From assembly GCA_937924525.1 (NCBI GenBank), contig CALDSU010000003.1, positions 62,001-126,000 on the forward strand: a DNA stretch of 64,000 bases, in the 5' to 3' direction. This DNA comes from an uncultured Bryobacteraceae bacterium (GTDB taxonomy: Bacteria; Acidobacteriota; Terriglobia; Bryobacterales; Bryobacteraceae). Position numbers and translations under genes: made by a program. Positions 34,915 through 43,975 of the stretch are shown here, piece by piece (positions within the stretch are counted from its first letter, which is position 1; each line of letters begins with the position of its first letter). Under the pieces are notes generated by a model, which worked only from the letters and a program-made list of their open reading frames with translations, was not told where the DNA came from and made no database searches.

Positions 34915-37900
34915 TTAATAGTACAGCTTGAGCGCGAACTGGATCTGCCGCGGCGGAAAGTTGGCTGTCACTTGGCCGAAGCTTCCGGACGAAACGTTCG
35001 AGTTCGGTTCCCGGAAATTGGTCCGGTTGAGCAGGTTGAAAAATTCGCTGCGGAACTCCAGGCGCGATCCTTCCCGCCAGAGCGGAAACTGCTTGTAGAG
35101 CCCGAAATCGGCTTGCGCAAAACCCCGGGTCCGCGCGATGTTCCGGCCGGCATTGCCGAACGGGAAACGCACGTCCGTCGGTTGGCTGATATTGGCGCGG
35201 ATGAAGTGTTGGCCGATGTTGCGGTCTTCGGTCTCGACGGGACCGGAGATATTGGGCCGGGGACTGCCATTGAAGACTTGAAACGCGGCGGGCGGCGAGT
35301 AAATCAGGTTTACGGGGATGCCGCTGCGCAGGTTGTTGATCAGCGTCGTGCGCCATCCGCCCAGCAGGCCGTTGAGGACCGGCGGGAGTCCCCTGCCCCA
35401 GCGCCGTCCGCGCCCGTAGGGCAGGTCCCAGATCACCGCGCTGACGTTGTTCAGCCGCAGATCGTAGCTGGACAATCCGCGCTCGCTCGCCAGGTTCTGC
35501 AAATTCACTCGCGAATTATCGCCGTTGTAAGTTTCCAGGTGGCCGGGGGCGTTGTCCATCGCCTTCGACCAGGTGAACGAGTTCAACAGGAAGAAGCCCT
35601 GCGCATAACGCTTTTCGATCTTCGCTTGAAAGGAATGATACGAGGACTCGCCGATATTCGTCGAGATCTGAATCTCCGAGAAGCCCGGGATGGGACGGCG
35701 CTGGTTGATCCCCAGGCTTTGGCCGAGCTCGTTTGGCCGGGCCTGGTTAAAGTCGCCGAGGATCATCAGGTTTTGTCCGCGATTGCCCACGTACGCCAAG
35801 TCTAAGGCCAAGTCCGAGGCTAATTGGCGCTGGATGGTGACGTGCCAGCTTTGGACGGAGCCCGTGGGAAGCTCGCGCGGCGTATAGTTGACGCGGGACC
35901 GGCTGGGGTCGTACTTCGACTTATCCAGAAAGTCGGCGGGGAAACCATCCTGCGTCCGGACGAAACAGTTGCGCGTCTGGCCGCCGGCGCACAGCGGCTG
36001 GCCGCCGCTGGCCACGCCCGGCGCGATTTGCGGTTGAGTGACCCGAATGACAAACGGACCGGTGAACCCGAGGATATTCTCGCCGCCCATGCGGTTGAAG
36101 TGGATGTAACTGACGCCGAAACCGCCCCGCACCACGGTCCTGGAAGAGAGCTGGTAGGCGCCGCCCACACGAGGGCCAAAGTTGTTGAAATCGGGATCGA
36201 CCAGCGCACGGTCGAAAAGCGAGCCGTCCTTTGCGAAGATCAGGCGCGGGCCGGCTGGATCGAAGTTGCCCAGACGATTCTGCGCGTCCCACTGCGGCGT
36301 GGCGAATTCGTAGCGCAGCCCAAGATTCAACGTCAACTTGGGGAGGACCTTCCAGTCGTCCTGGAGGTAGAGGAAGTGCATGCGCTGGCGATAATCCAGG
36401 ACCTCGAACGAGGAGAGCTGCAGTTGGCTCTGGGCGCCCACCAGGAAGTCCGCCAGGTTGTAAAGTTCGGTGGCCGCCGCACCGGGCGCGCGGCTGAACT
36501 GTCCGGCATAGTTGCTCTGGCCCAACACCGGGCCGAGATCATTGATCTCGGTGGCGATGCGCTGGTGCTCGTAACCGAACTTCAGGGTATGCGCCCGCAC
36601 AATGGTGGACAGATTGACCCGCGGATTGATGACGTCGGGGTTTTGAAACTGAGGATTGGAGGACTGCCGGCCGAACTGCGAGTAACCCGTGACTGCGTGG
36701 GTATTCAAGCCGCCGCCCACCCGCGGGTCGCGCGGCACGCCGCGAATCCCGTAAGTCTCTTCGAGCGGCGGGGCGCCGGCGTTCACCGGGCTCTTGCCTC
36801 CGTCCGTCTGCGTAACGCCCAAGCGGAACTCGGCCAGGGTGGACGGAGTCAGCGAGTAAGTGGCGCCCGCCGCAAACGCCCGGTTTCGCACAAATACATT
36901 CCCATTGCTGTTCCCGCCGGAAGGCCCAGGAATGTTCGGCGGCTCAAACTGGTTCAGCTCCCTTTGGCTATAGCGGAAGAAACTGGTCAAGCGCGACGAG
37001 AAATAATGATCGACCTTGAAGTTGCCCTTGTCGTCGGGGACCCGCTTGGCGGGAAGCGACTCAAAGTTGCTGCCGATCCCGAGACGTCCCACTCCCGGAC
37101 GGTTAGGCTGCGGCAGGTCGTCGAGCACGCGCCGGGCAAACGGCGTCACCTGGCTGGCCGGCACCCTTCCGCCCGGTACAGGCGCGCCACTGTAGGGATC
37201 CACCAGGGCGACGCCGCTGAAAATTCCCTGTCTCATCTCGGCGGTCGGCAGGTCGGCGAATACCAGCGATTTCTCCACCCGCCGCAGCCCTTCGTAGTCG
37301 GCGAAGAAGAAGGTCTTGTTCCGGACGATGGGTCCGCCGGCCGCTGCGCCAAATTGATTCTGAATCAAGCTGGGTTTGCCGAACTGCGGCTTGAAAAAAC
37401 CCACCGCATTCAGTTTCGTGTTCCGCAAGAACTGCCAAAGCGTGAAATGCAGATCATTGGTGCCGCTGCGCAGGCTGGCGACAATCACCGCGCCGCCCGC
37501 GCGCCCGTATTCCGCGCTGAAGTTGTTGGTCGTGACCTTGAACTCGCCCACCGCGTCGGGGGAGAGCTGCACTACCTGGTTCGAAAAGCCTTGGTTCGAA
37601 GTGCCGTACGCATTGTTCTCCACGCCGTCCAGCGTGAAATTGTTGTAGGAGCTGCGGAGACCGTTGACGTGATACGAGGCGTCCCGCCCGTCGCGGAGAC
37701 CGCGCTGGGCCTGCGACGTACCCGGGGTGAGCAACGTCAAATCGGCATACGCGCGGCCATTCAACGGGAGGTCCTCAATCTGTTTGCGGCCGATGACGGT
37801 GCCGCGCGCACTGGTGTCGGTCTCCAGCAGCGCGGCTGCTTCCGTGACCGTCACGCTCTCGGCAACGTCGCCCACCTCCAAGCGCAAATCAACCCGCTGG

Positions 37901-38199
37901 CGCGCGCTCACCGCGACGGCGAACGTTTCCGATGCCGCGGTCTTGAATCCGTCCCGTGCGGCCTGCAACCGATAACGGCCGATCCGCACATTGAAAAATT
38001 GGTAGTTGCCATCCCCGTCCGTCAGCGTCCGAACGCTCACGCCGGTATCGACGCCCTCCAGCGTGACCGAGCAGGAAGGCACCGGCGAACCCGTCGCGTC
38101 GCGGACGGTGCCTAATACCGTGGCGGTTTCAAATTGGGCCCTCGCGAGCGACCAGCCCCACGCGCCGACTAGGCACGCGAAAACAAGGAAGCGAGACAC
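34915..38199 (-). CDS. Large TonB-dependent receptor with carboxypeptidase-regulatory domain (Oar-like)
   Basis: The 1094-residue protein has a signal peptide (residues 1-~21, ending ARAQ), a carboxypeptidase-regulatory domain (~27-108, VLGTVRDATGSPVPSCSVTL), a plug domain (~115-250 with LPLNGRAYADLTLLTPGTSQ and FTLDGVENNAYG) and a C-terminal barrel of about 800 residues ending in an aromatic LKLYY. It is a second Oar-like outer-membrane protein, not a close copy of its neighbour. The motif LPLNGR is characteristic of the acidobacterial group. The cargo is unknown. It is divergent from the BtuB-like receptor and they may be coregulated. Confidence 0.92.
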   Translation of the reverse strand: MSRFLVFACLVGAWGWSLARAQFETATVLGTVRDATGSPVPSCSVTLEGVDTGVSVRTLTDGDGNYQFFNVRIGRYRLQAARDGFKTAASETFAVAVSARQRVDLRLEVGDVAESVTVTEAAALLETDTSARGTVIGRKQIEDLPLNGRAYADLTLLTPGTSQAQRGLRDGRDASYHVNGLRSSYNNFTLDGVENNAYGTSNQGFSNQVVQLSPDAVGEFKVTTNNFSAEYGRAGGAVIVASLRSGTNDLHFTLWQFLRNTKLNAVGFFKPQFGKPSLIQNQFGAAAGGPIVRNKTFFFADYEGLRRVEKSLVFADLPTAEMRQGIFSGVALVDPYSGAPVPGGRVPASQVTPFARRVLDDLPQPNRPGVGRLGIGSNFESLPAKRVPDDKGNFKVDHYFSSRLTSFFRYSQRELNQFEPPNIPGPSGGNSNGNVFVRNRAFAAGATYSLTPSTLAEFRLGVTQTDGGKSPVNAGAPPLEETYGIRGVPRDPRVGGGLNTHAVTGYSQFGRQSSNPQFQNPDVINPRVNLSTIVRAHTLKFGYEHQRIATEINDLGPVLGQSNYAGQFSRAPGAAATELYNLADFLVGAQSQLQLSSFEVLDYRQRMHFLYLQDDWKVLPKLTLNLGLRYEFATPQWDAQNRLGNFDPAGPRLIFAKDGSLFDRALVDPDFNNFGPRVGGAYQLSSRTVVRGGFGVSYIHFNRMGGENILGFTGPFVIRVTQPQIAPGVASGGQPLCAGGQTRNCFVRTQDGFPADFLDKSKYDPSRSRVNYTPRELPTGSVQSWHVTIQRQLASDLALDLAYVGNRGQNLMILGDFNQARPNELGQSLGINQRRPIPGFSEIQISTNIGESSYHSFQAKIEKRYAQGFFLLNSFTWSKAMDNAPGHLETYNGDNSRVNLQNLASERGLSSYDLRLNNVSAVIWDLPYGRGRRWGRGLPPVLNGLLGGWRTTLINNLRSGIPVNLIYSPPAAFQVFNGSPRPNISGPVETEDRNIGQHFIRANISQPTDVRFPFGNAGRNIARTRGFAQADFGLYKQFPLWREGSRLEFRSEFFNLLNRTNFREPNSNVSSGSFGQVTANFPPRQIQFALKLYY

Positions 38200-38327
38200 G
38201 CTTTACTCCTCTGACTTGATTTAAGACGAGACATTGCTGAAACGTACCAAACGCGTGTGAATTCCTGATGACAGGATTCGGGCGGCGCCACGGAGGCCGA
38301 ACCTTGGCCCCGCGTGCAGCTCGCTTT

Positions 38328-40130
38328 ATGATGAAAAGGATGTCTTTGCGGGGATGGATGGTTTGGTTGTGGGTCAGTTATGCGGCTTTTGGTCAGGTTG
38401 CTGAACCGCGGCGCGAGTCCGTGGTGGTGACCGGCACGTTCGAACCGTTGGATCTCGAAGAGATGGACCGGGCGGTGCGCCGATTCGAGGTCCAGGACTG
38501 GGCGCTGGTCGCCAACACTCCCATCGATTTCCTAAAGCTTGATCCTTCGCTCGATCTCCGCCAGCGCTCGCCCAACGGGATCCAGGCGGACCTGTCGATT
38601 CGCGGCGGCACGTTCGGCCAGACGCTCGTGCTGATCGACGGCCAGCGCGTCAACGACGCCCAATCCGGGCACCACCATCTCAACGTGCCGCTGCCGCTCG
38701 CCTCAATCGAGCGCATCGAGGTGCTGAAAGGCTCCGGCTCCACGCTGTACGGCGCGGACGCCGTCGGGGGCGCGGTCAACTTCATCACCCGGCGCGGCGA
38801 GCGGAGCGAAATCCGGTCCCGCGCCTCGGCCGGGAATTTCGGCGTCAACCAGCAGCGCGTGACACTGGACTACCTGCGCGGCAGGCTTTCGCAAAGCCTG
38901 GCGGCGGACCGGGATTTCTCTTCCGGCTTCCAGCCGAACCGCGACTACCGCAATCTCTCGCTGCTGTCGCGCACCAACCTGACCAGCGGCTGGGGCGCCA
39001 GCGACCTGACGCTGGCCTACACCGACCGACCCTTCGGCGCGGACCAGTTTTATGGCAATTTCAATTCCTGGGAGCGGACCCGCGCGCAGTTGGTTTCGGC
39101 GCGGCAGGCCCTGGGGACGCGCACGCAAGCGGGATTCACCTGGCGGCGACACACGGATCTGTTCGTGCTGTACCGGGACCGGCCGCAGGTGTTCACCAAC
39201 CGCCACGCGGCCGAGAGCTACGTCGGTTCCGTGCGGCGGACGGAAACGCTCGGGGTGAACGCCAAGCTGTTCTACGGCGCGGAAGGCATCCGCGAATCGA
39301 TTGTCAGCAACAACCTGGGGACGCACGCGCGGGCGCGCGGTGCGGCGTACGCCTCGTTGGACGTGCGGGCGCTGCGGCGCTTTTCGTTTTCCGCCGGCGC
39401 GCGCGAGGAAAGCTACGGCGCGGGCAAGCGGCAGTTTAACCCCTCGGCGAGCGCGGGCGCCTGGCTGGGCCCGCGGCTCAAGCTGCGGGGCGGAGTCAGC
39501 CGGGCGTTTCGGGTGCCCACCTACACCGACCTGTTCTATCACGATCCGGCCAACCGGGGGTCCCCGGATTTGCGCCCGGAGACCGCGTGGAACTACGAGG
39601 GCGGCGCGGACTGGAACGCGGGAGGGCGCTGGCGAGCCACCGCGACCGTCTTCCACCGCCGGGAGCAGGACGGCATTGACTATGTACGGGCCCACCCCGC
39701 CGACCTGTGGCGGGCCTCGAACATTCAGCGGTTGCGGTTTACGGGTCTCGAGACGGGGTTGACCTTGCGGGCGCGCCGGACCCATCAGGTGGACCTGCAC
39801 TACACGGGTTTGCGGGGCGCGCAAACGGCCCTCGGCGACCTGCAATCGAAGTACGTGTTCAACTACCCGGTCCACACCGGCATCGCCTCCTGGATGGCCG
39901 CCTTGCCGGGGCAATTTTGGTTTCGCACCCGCCTCGGCGCTACGGAACGGCTCCGGCGCTCGCCTTACGCCGTGTGGGACGTCTACGCGGCGCGCGCCGG
40001 CAAGCGGCTGCGGCCGTTCCTTCAGTTCAGCAATCTGAACGATGCCCGCTACCAGGAGATTCCGGGCGTGGCCATGCCGGGACGCTCGGTGGTGGGCGGC
40101 ATCGAGTGGGTCCTGTTCTCCGCGCAATAG
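38328..40130 (+). CDS. TonB-dependent receptor (BtuB/cobalamin-siderophore type)
   Basis: The ~600-residue protein has a signal peptide (MMKRMSLRGWMVWLWVSYAAFGQ), a plug with SIRGGTFGQTLVLIDGQRVN and IERIEVLKGSGSTLYGADAVGG, and a shorter 22-strand-like barrel ending near GRSVVGGIEWVLF. It lacks the regulatory domain of the giant receptors and is closer to importers of vitamin B12 or iron chelates. I chose the ATG at 38328 to cover the signal; 38340 is possible, and neither has a good ribosome-binding site. It is followed convergently by a beta-propeller gene 17 bases on. Confidence 0.9.
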   Translation: MMKRMSLRGWMVWLWVSYAAFGQVAEPRRESVVVTGTFEPLDLEEMDRAVRRFEVQDWALVANTPIDFLKLDPSLDLRQRSPNGIQADLSIRGGTFGQTLVLIDGQRVNDAQSGHHHLNVPLPLASIERIEVLKGSGSTLYGADAVGGAVNFITRRGERSEIRSRASAGNFGVNQQRVTLDYLRGRLSQSLAADRDFSSGFQPNRDYRNLSLLSRTNLTSGWGASDLTLAYTDRPFGADQFYGNFNSWERTRAQLVSARQALGTRTQAGFTWRRHTDLFVLYRDRPQVFTNRHAAESYVGSVRRTETLGVNAKLFYGAEGIRESIVSNNLGTHARARGAAYASLDVRALRRFSFSAGAREESYGAGKRQFNPSASAGAWLGPRLKLRGGVSRAFRVPTYTDLFYHDPANRGSPDLRPETAWNYEGGADWNAGGRWRATATVFHRREQDGIDYVRAHPADLWRASNIQRLRFTGLETGLTLRARRTHQVDLHYTGLRGAQTALGDLQSKYVFNYPVHTGIASWMAALPGQFWFRTRLGATERLRRSPYAVWDVYAARAGKRLRPFLQFSNLNDARYQEIPGVAMPGRSVVGGIEWVLFSAQ

Positions 40131-40147
40131 CGCTGCCGGAGATTCGC

Positions 40148-41176
40148 TCAGGCGAGCACTTTGATCGCGGCGCTGACCGGTTGAGCGCCCACGGGGATCA
40201 TGGTGAACAGCGGGGGAGGCGCGGGGCGTACTCGGCGGTTGCGCAGCGCCTCCAGCAGCAATACCGCCACGTCGCCGCTCTGGCGGTTGAGGACCAGCGC
40301 GTAGCGGTCGTCCGGAGTCACGGCGATGCAGGCGGGCTCCTGGCCCACGGCAACCGCCGCAATCACCTTGGAAGTGATCACATCCACCACCGTCACGTCG
40401 CCGGACTCGGGGTTGGCGACGAACAGCAAGGGCTCGGCGCCGCCCGAAATCGCCATGGCCCCCGGCGCACGCCCCGCCAGAAACGTTTCCGCCACCACGC
40501 CGCGATACGGGAAAACGCTGACGACGGCGTCCCGTCCCGCGCCCGTCACGTACAGAATGCCTCCGTCGGCCTTGAAGCAGAACTGTTCGGGTTCAATCAC
40601 CAGGGGTAACCGGGTCACGGTACGTCCTGACTCGACATCGGCGATCAGCAGCGTTTTCTGGCCGGTTAAGCCCGCCAGGGCCTGCCGCCCGTCGGAACGA
40701 AAACGCACGACGCGCGGCGTCCCGCCCGCCTCCGCCAGGTGCAACCGCCTGCCCGAGTCGAGGTTCCAGTAACCGAGAAGGCCGGCTTCCGGGAAAGCGA
40801 TTGCTGCTACCCCCTCGCGCGACAGGTCGAAATCTTCGGGAGTTGCCGGCAGCGAGATCCGACGTCCCAGCCGCCAGGTGTTCAGATTCCACTCGAGCAG
40901 CCGGCGGTCGTCCCGGGCCAGCGCCCACAAGGCCTTTCCATCCGCCGCCATCCTCACCGAGTGCAGCGAACCGGCCAGCCGATGCCGGCGGTTCACAGAG
41001 AGACTGGGAATGGCCAGCTCATAAATCGCGCCCGAGTGCGGCGTCAGCACGTAACCGGCGTCGCGCGCGGGATGCGTAACCACGGCGCTGGGAGCATCCG
41101 CCAAGGTGACGTGGCGTCTCACGCTGAGGGTGCCCAGGTGAATCGCGGCGACCGATCTTCCTCCCTGGTTGGCCAC
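40148..41176 (-). CDS. YncE-like beta-propeller protein, N-terminus uncertain
   Basis: The protein is a seven-bladed propeller made of repeats such as LLFVANPESGDVTVVDVITS and ALVLNRQSGDVAVLLLEAL, as in YncE-like surface or periplasmic proteins. The first legal start is a GTG at 41176, already inside the first blade. The frame stays open upstream and encodes SGLPGYALVANQGGRSV preceded by LAAVLGWVGC, a likely lipoprotein signal, but contains no ATG, GTG or TTG before the divergent gene. The true start may be a rare codon, or a frameshift may have removed it. It converges on the BtuB-like receptor. Confidence 0.75.
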   Translation of the reverse strand: MANQGGRSVAAIHLGTLSVRRHVTLADAPSAVVTHPARDAGYVLTPHSGAIYELAIPSLSVNRRHRLAGSLHSVRMAADGKALWALARDDRRLLEWNLNTWRLGRRISLPATPEDFDLSREGVAAIAFPEAGLLGYWNLDSGRRLHLAEAGGTPRVVRFRSDGRQALAGLTGQKTLLIADVESGRTVTRLPLVIEPEQFCFKADGGILYVTGAGRDAVVSVFPYRGVVAETFLAGRAPGAMAISGGAEPLLFVANPESGDVTVVDVITSKVIAAVAVGQEPACIAVTPDDRYALVLNRQSGDVAVLLLEALRNRRVRPAPPPLFTMIPVGAQPVSAAIKVLA

Positions 41177-41306
41177 CAGCGCATAGCCCGGAAGACCGCT
41201 CGCGCTGCGGCGGCGGCACCCTACCCACCCGAGGACCGCCGCCAGCCAGACCCGGCGAGCTACACCGCAGGGCGCGGCGGCGGCCCGGTAAGATGAAGAA
41301 TACGGA

Positions 41307-42185
41307 ATGAGGCTGCTCCTGAGCGCTTATTTTACTCTGGCGGCATTCGCGCCAGCCGCGGACGGCTCGCTGGAACAGTGGCGGCGGGAAATCGAGGCGT
41401 CGGGCGTCAAGCTCGCGGTGGTGCGCGTCGCGACCGACCCCGCCCGGCGGGAGATGCGGCTGCTAGGCGATCCGCCTCACCGGCCCATCATCGTTTCTTA
41501 CCTGATGAACGATCGCTTCCGGGCGGAACTGCTTGGCGCTCACGCTCTCACCGTCACGCACCGGGCGGGAGAGCGGACCTACTCGTTCGTCGTGCTCAAC
41601 CTGGCGCGCGAGGCCGAATGGCGGCGCTACGCATCCGGCCTGATGGCCCACGAGCTGGGGCACGTTTGGCTGGAAAGCCAGGGGTACCCAGGCCTGCCGT
41701 TTTCCGGGGCGGAAGACGCCTGCGTGGCCGTACACGCCAACGACATGGTGCAGCACATTCTGATCCGCGCCGAAACCCGGCGGCGGCAAATCGACGCCGT
41801 CGACTACTGGCTGGCGAAGCTCATGCCCCTGATCCAGGATCTGGAGGAAGACAGGCCGCGGACACCGCTGCCGGCGTGCGCCGAGCTGGCTTTGCTCAGC
41901 CATTGGCTCGACGCGCGGCTGGGGGTCGCCGCGGAGGACTGGCTCGCGTTACATCCCGTCGCCGCGCGGTTCGCTTCCCGGTATCCGGACCTGGCCGAAG
42001 TGGCGGAACAATTGGAGACCGTTTTACGGCCGGCGAACCTGACGGACCGGGACGCCTACCGGGCCGCGCTCCACGCCACGTACGAGCACGTGCAAGCCCT
42101 GTACCGGCGGCTGGCGGCAAGGTCCGCCACAGCGCAGGCCACGCCCGAATCGGGTGCGCGGCCCGATTCGCCGTCCAGCCCGTAA
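41307..42185 (+). CDS. Secreted putative zinc metallopeptidase (HELGH protein)
   Basis: The 292-residue protein has a signal peptide (residues 1-~17, LLLSAYFTLAAFAPA) and the zincin motif HELGH at residues 115-119 on a helix (LMAHELGHVWLESQG). A third zinc ligand may be Glu136 or a nearby His/Asp in SGAEDACVAVHAND. No known peptidase family is evident, so the activity is inferred from the motif. The C-terminal tail is low-complexity and Ala/Ser/Pro rich. It is divergent from the propeller gene. Confidence 0.65.
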   Translation: MRLLLSAYFTLAAFAPAADGSLEQWRREIEASGVKLAVVRVATDPARREMRLLGDPPHRPIIVSYLMNDRFRAELLGAHALTVTHRAGERTYSFVVLNLAREAEWRRYASGLMAHELGHVWLESQGYPGLPFSGAEDACVAVHANDMVQHILIRAETRRRQIDAVDYWLAKLMPLIQDLEEDRPRTPLPACAELALLSHWLDARLGVAAEDWLALHPVAARFASRYPDLAEVAEQLETVLRPANLTDRDAYRAALHATYEHVQALYRRLAARSATAQATPESGARPDSPSSP

Positions 42186-42194
42186 TCCGGAAAA

Positions 42195-42216
42195 CCGCGG
42201 CAGGCTCACGCCGCGG
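42195..42216. repeat. Hairpin at the convergent ends of the zincin and Kef-type genes
   Basis: CCGCGGC (42195-42201) pairs with GCCGCGG (42210-42216) around an eight-base loop, next to the stop codons of the two convergent genes. It lacks a T run on either strand, so any role in termination is weak. Confidence 0.4.
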
Positions 42217-43858
42217 GCTCCGGCTGCGCGGGCGCGCTCAGGCGCCGTAATACTTGCCGGGCCATCTCCGTGCCCATGATGACTTCTTCGTCGATGGTTT
42301 CCGCCGCTCCGGCGCTTTTCAGCATGGCCGCGTACTGGTGATAGCGGGCCCGGGCGATCACGGGCACGTGCGGCGCGATGCGCCCCACTTGTTCGATGAT
42401 GACGCGGGCGGCGGCGGGGTCCGGGATGGTGATGACCACGCCGCGGCTTTGTCCCACCCCCACGTGATGGAGGATCTCAGGCTGCGTGGCGTCGCCCAGC
42501 TCGATGGGAAGGCTCGCGCTGAAGGCGGACACCGTGTGTGGATTGAACTCCAGCACCAGGAAGGGCGTTCCCTCTGACTGGAGCGCCTCCACCACGCGCT
42601 GCCCCGCGGGCCCGTAGCCGACCACGATCACGCGGTCCCACCGCTTCTCCTTCGTCTTGGCCTCCAGCCCGCGCCGCTGCCGCGCCGGCACCTTCCGCAC
42701 CAGCAGCGCCGAGAGCCGTGGCGCTACGCCAATCATGTACGGGGTGGCGATGAGGGTGATGAGCGACACCGCCACCAGGAACTCCAGGTCGGCGGCGCTC
42801 ACCAGCCCGCGACGGTTTCCGTTGTCGGCCAGGACAAAAGTGAATTCGCCCACCTGCGAGAGGGCGAGTCCGGTCGCCAGGGCGACGCGCACGGACCGCT
42901 GGAACGCCCAAACGACCACCGCGGCGATGACCGTCTTCAAGAACAACACGGCCGCCGCGGCCAGCAAGACGCTGCCGGCCTCCATCCCCCCCGGCAGGTG
43001 GACAATGGCCCCGATCGAGGCAAAAAACGTCGCGACGAAAACCGCCGAGAGCGGCGTCAGGTCGGCGCGGATTTGCGTCGCAAAGGGAGACTCGGCCAGC
43101 ACCACGCCCGCGCCGAAGGCGCCGATCGCGGGCGACAGCCCCACGGCGTGCGCGCCGACCGCCGCGCCCAGGCTGGCGCAGGCCGCCACCAGCACCGGCA
43201 ATTCCCGGGTGCCGGAGCGGAGCGCCCGGGCGAACAGCGCCGGCGCGGCGAACTTCATCGCCACCCACATCAGCCCGCCCGCCACCGCAAAGCCAGCCAG
43301 CTTGAGGCCGAATCGGGAGAGGGCCTGCGGACCGCTGAGATCTTCCGCCAGGGCGTCGGTGGCGAGCAGCATGGGAACCACCGCGACATCCTGCGCCAGC
43401 AGGATGCCGACCGCCGTCCTCCCGTGCCGGCTGTCCAGCTCGGCATTGTCCATCAGGACGCGCAAGACCACGGCCGTGCTGCTCATCGCCAGCGCCGCGC
43501 CCACCACGGCGGACTCCGCCAGGGGGACGCCGGCCACCTGGAGAATTCCCGCTACTACCAGCAGCGTCACGGTAATTTGCGCCAGTCCCCCGAAGACCGC
43601 CACCCGGCCGATCTCGCGCAGGCGGGCGAAGGAGAACTCGAGGCCGATCGAGAACAGGAGCAGCGCCACCCCGATTTCGCTGACGTCGCGCAAGTGCTGG
43701 CCGCTGCCGATGAACCCGAAGCCGGTCGGGCCCAGCAGCACCCCCGCGAGCAGATACCCGACCACCGGATTCTGGCCAAAACGCCGGACCAGCACGCCCA
43801 GCGCCGCCGCGGCGCCAAGCAGGAGGACCACCCGAGTCAATGCGTGCCAATTGTCCAT
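42206..43858 (-). CDS. Monovalent cation:proton antiporter (CPA2, Kef-like) with TrkA-N domain
   Basis: The 550-residue protein has 12-13 membrane helices of the CPA2 fold (GYLLAGVLLGPTGFGF, AMSSTAVVLRVLMDN, AQDVAVVPMLLATD). A C-terminal RCK/TrkA-N domain (residues ~400-530, VIVVGYGPAGQRVVEAL) binds NAD(H) or a nucleotide to gate it. Family members exchange K+ or Na+ for H+. The 30-residue linker (RRGLEAKTKEKRWDR) is short. It is convergent with the zincin gene and alone on its strand. Confidence 0.9.
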   Translation of the reverse strand: MDNWHALTRVVLLLGAAAALGVLVRRFGQNPVVGYLLAGVLLGPTGFGFIGSGQHLRDVSEIGVALLLFSIGLEFSFARLREIGRVAVFGGLAQITVTLLVVAGILQVAGVPLAESAVVGAALAMSSTAVVLRVLMDNAELDSRHGRTAVGILLAQDVAVVPMLLATDALAEDLSGPQALSRFGLKLAGFAVAGGLMWVAMKFAAPALFARALRSGTRELPVLVAACASLGAAVGAHAVGLSPAIGAFGAGVVLAESPFATQIRADLTPLSAVFVATFFASIGAIVHLPGGMEAGSVLLAAAAVLFLKTVIAAVVVWAFQRSVRVALATGLALSQVGEFTFVLADNGNRRGLVSAADLEFLVAVSLITLIATPYMIGVAPRLSALLVRKVPARQRRGLEAKTKEKRWDRVIVVGYGPAGQRVVEALQSEGTPFLVLEFNPHTVSAFSASLPIELGDATQPEILHHVGVGQSRGVVITIPDPAAARVIIEQVGRIAPHVPVIARARYHQYAAMLKSAGAAETIDEEVIMGTEMARQVLRRLSAPAQPEPAA

Positions 43859-43975
43859 GAGGATGCCGCCGCCGGTCCGCGCGCCCTGCGGCCCGCCCGG
43901 TTAATCTCCCAGGTTACAGCCTTTCGGCTGGGCTTTCGCGGCGGCAGGGGCGGCGCGTCGCGCGCATCCGCCGAA

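Noticed and set aside
35824-38115. 763-codon plus-strand frame opposite the giant receptor
   Set aside because: It lies within a clear TonB-receptor gene and shows no signal, motif or regular codon choice.
42195-42216. Bidirectional intrinsic terminator
   Set aside because: The hairpin has no T run on either strand, so it is listed only as a repeat.
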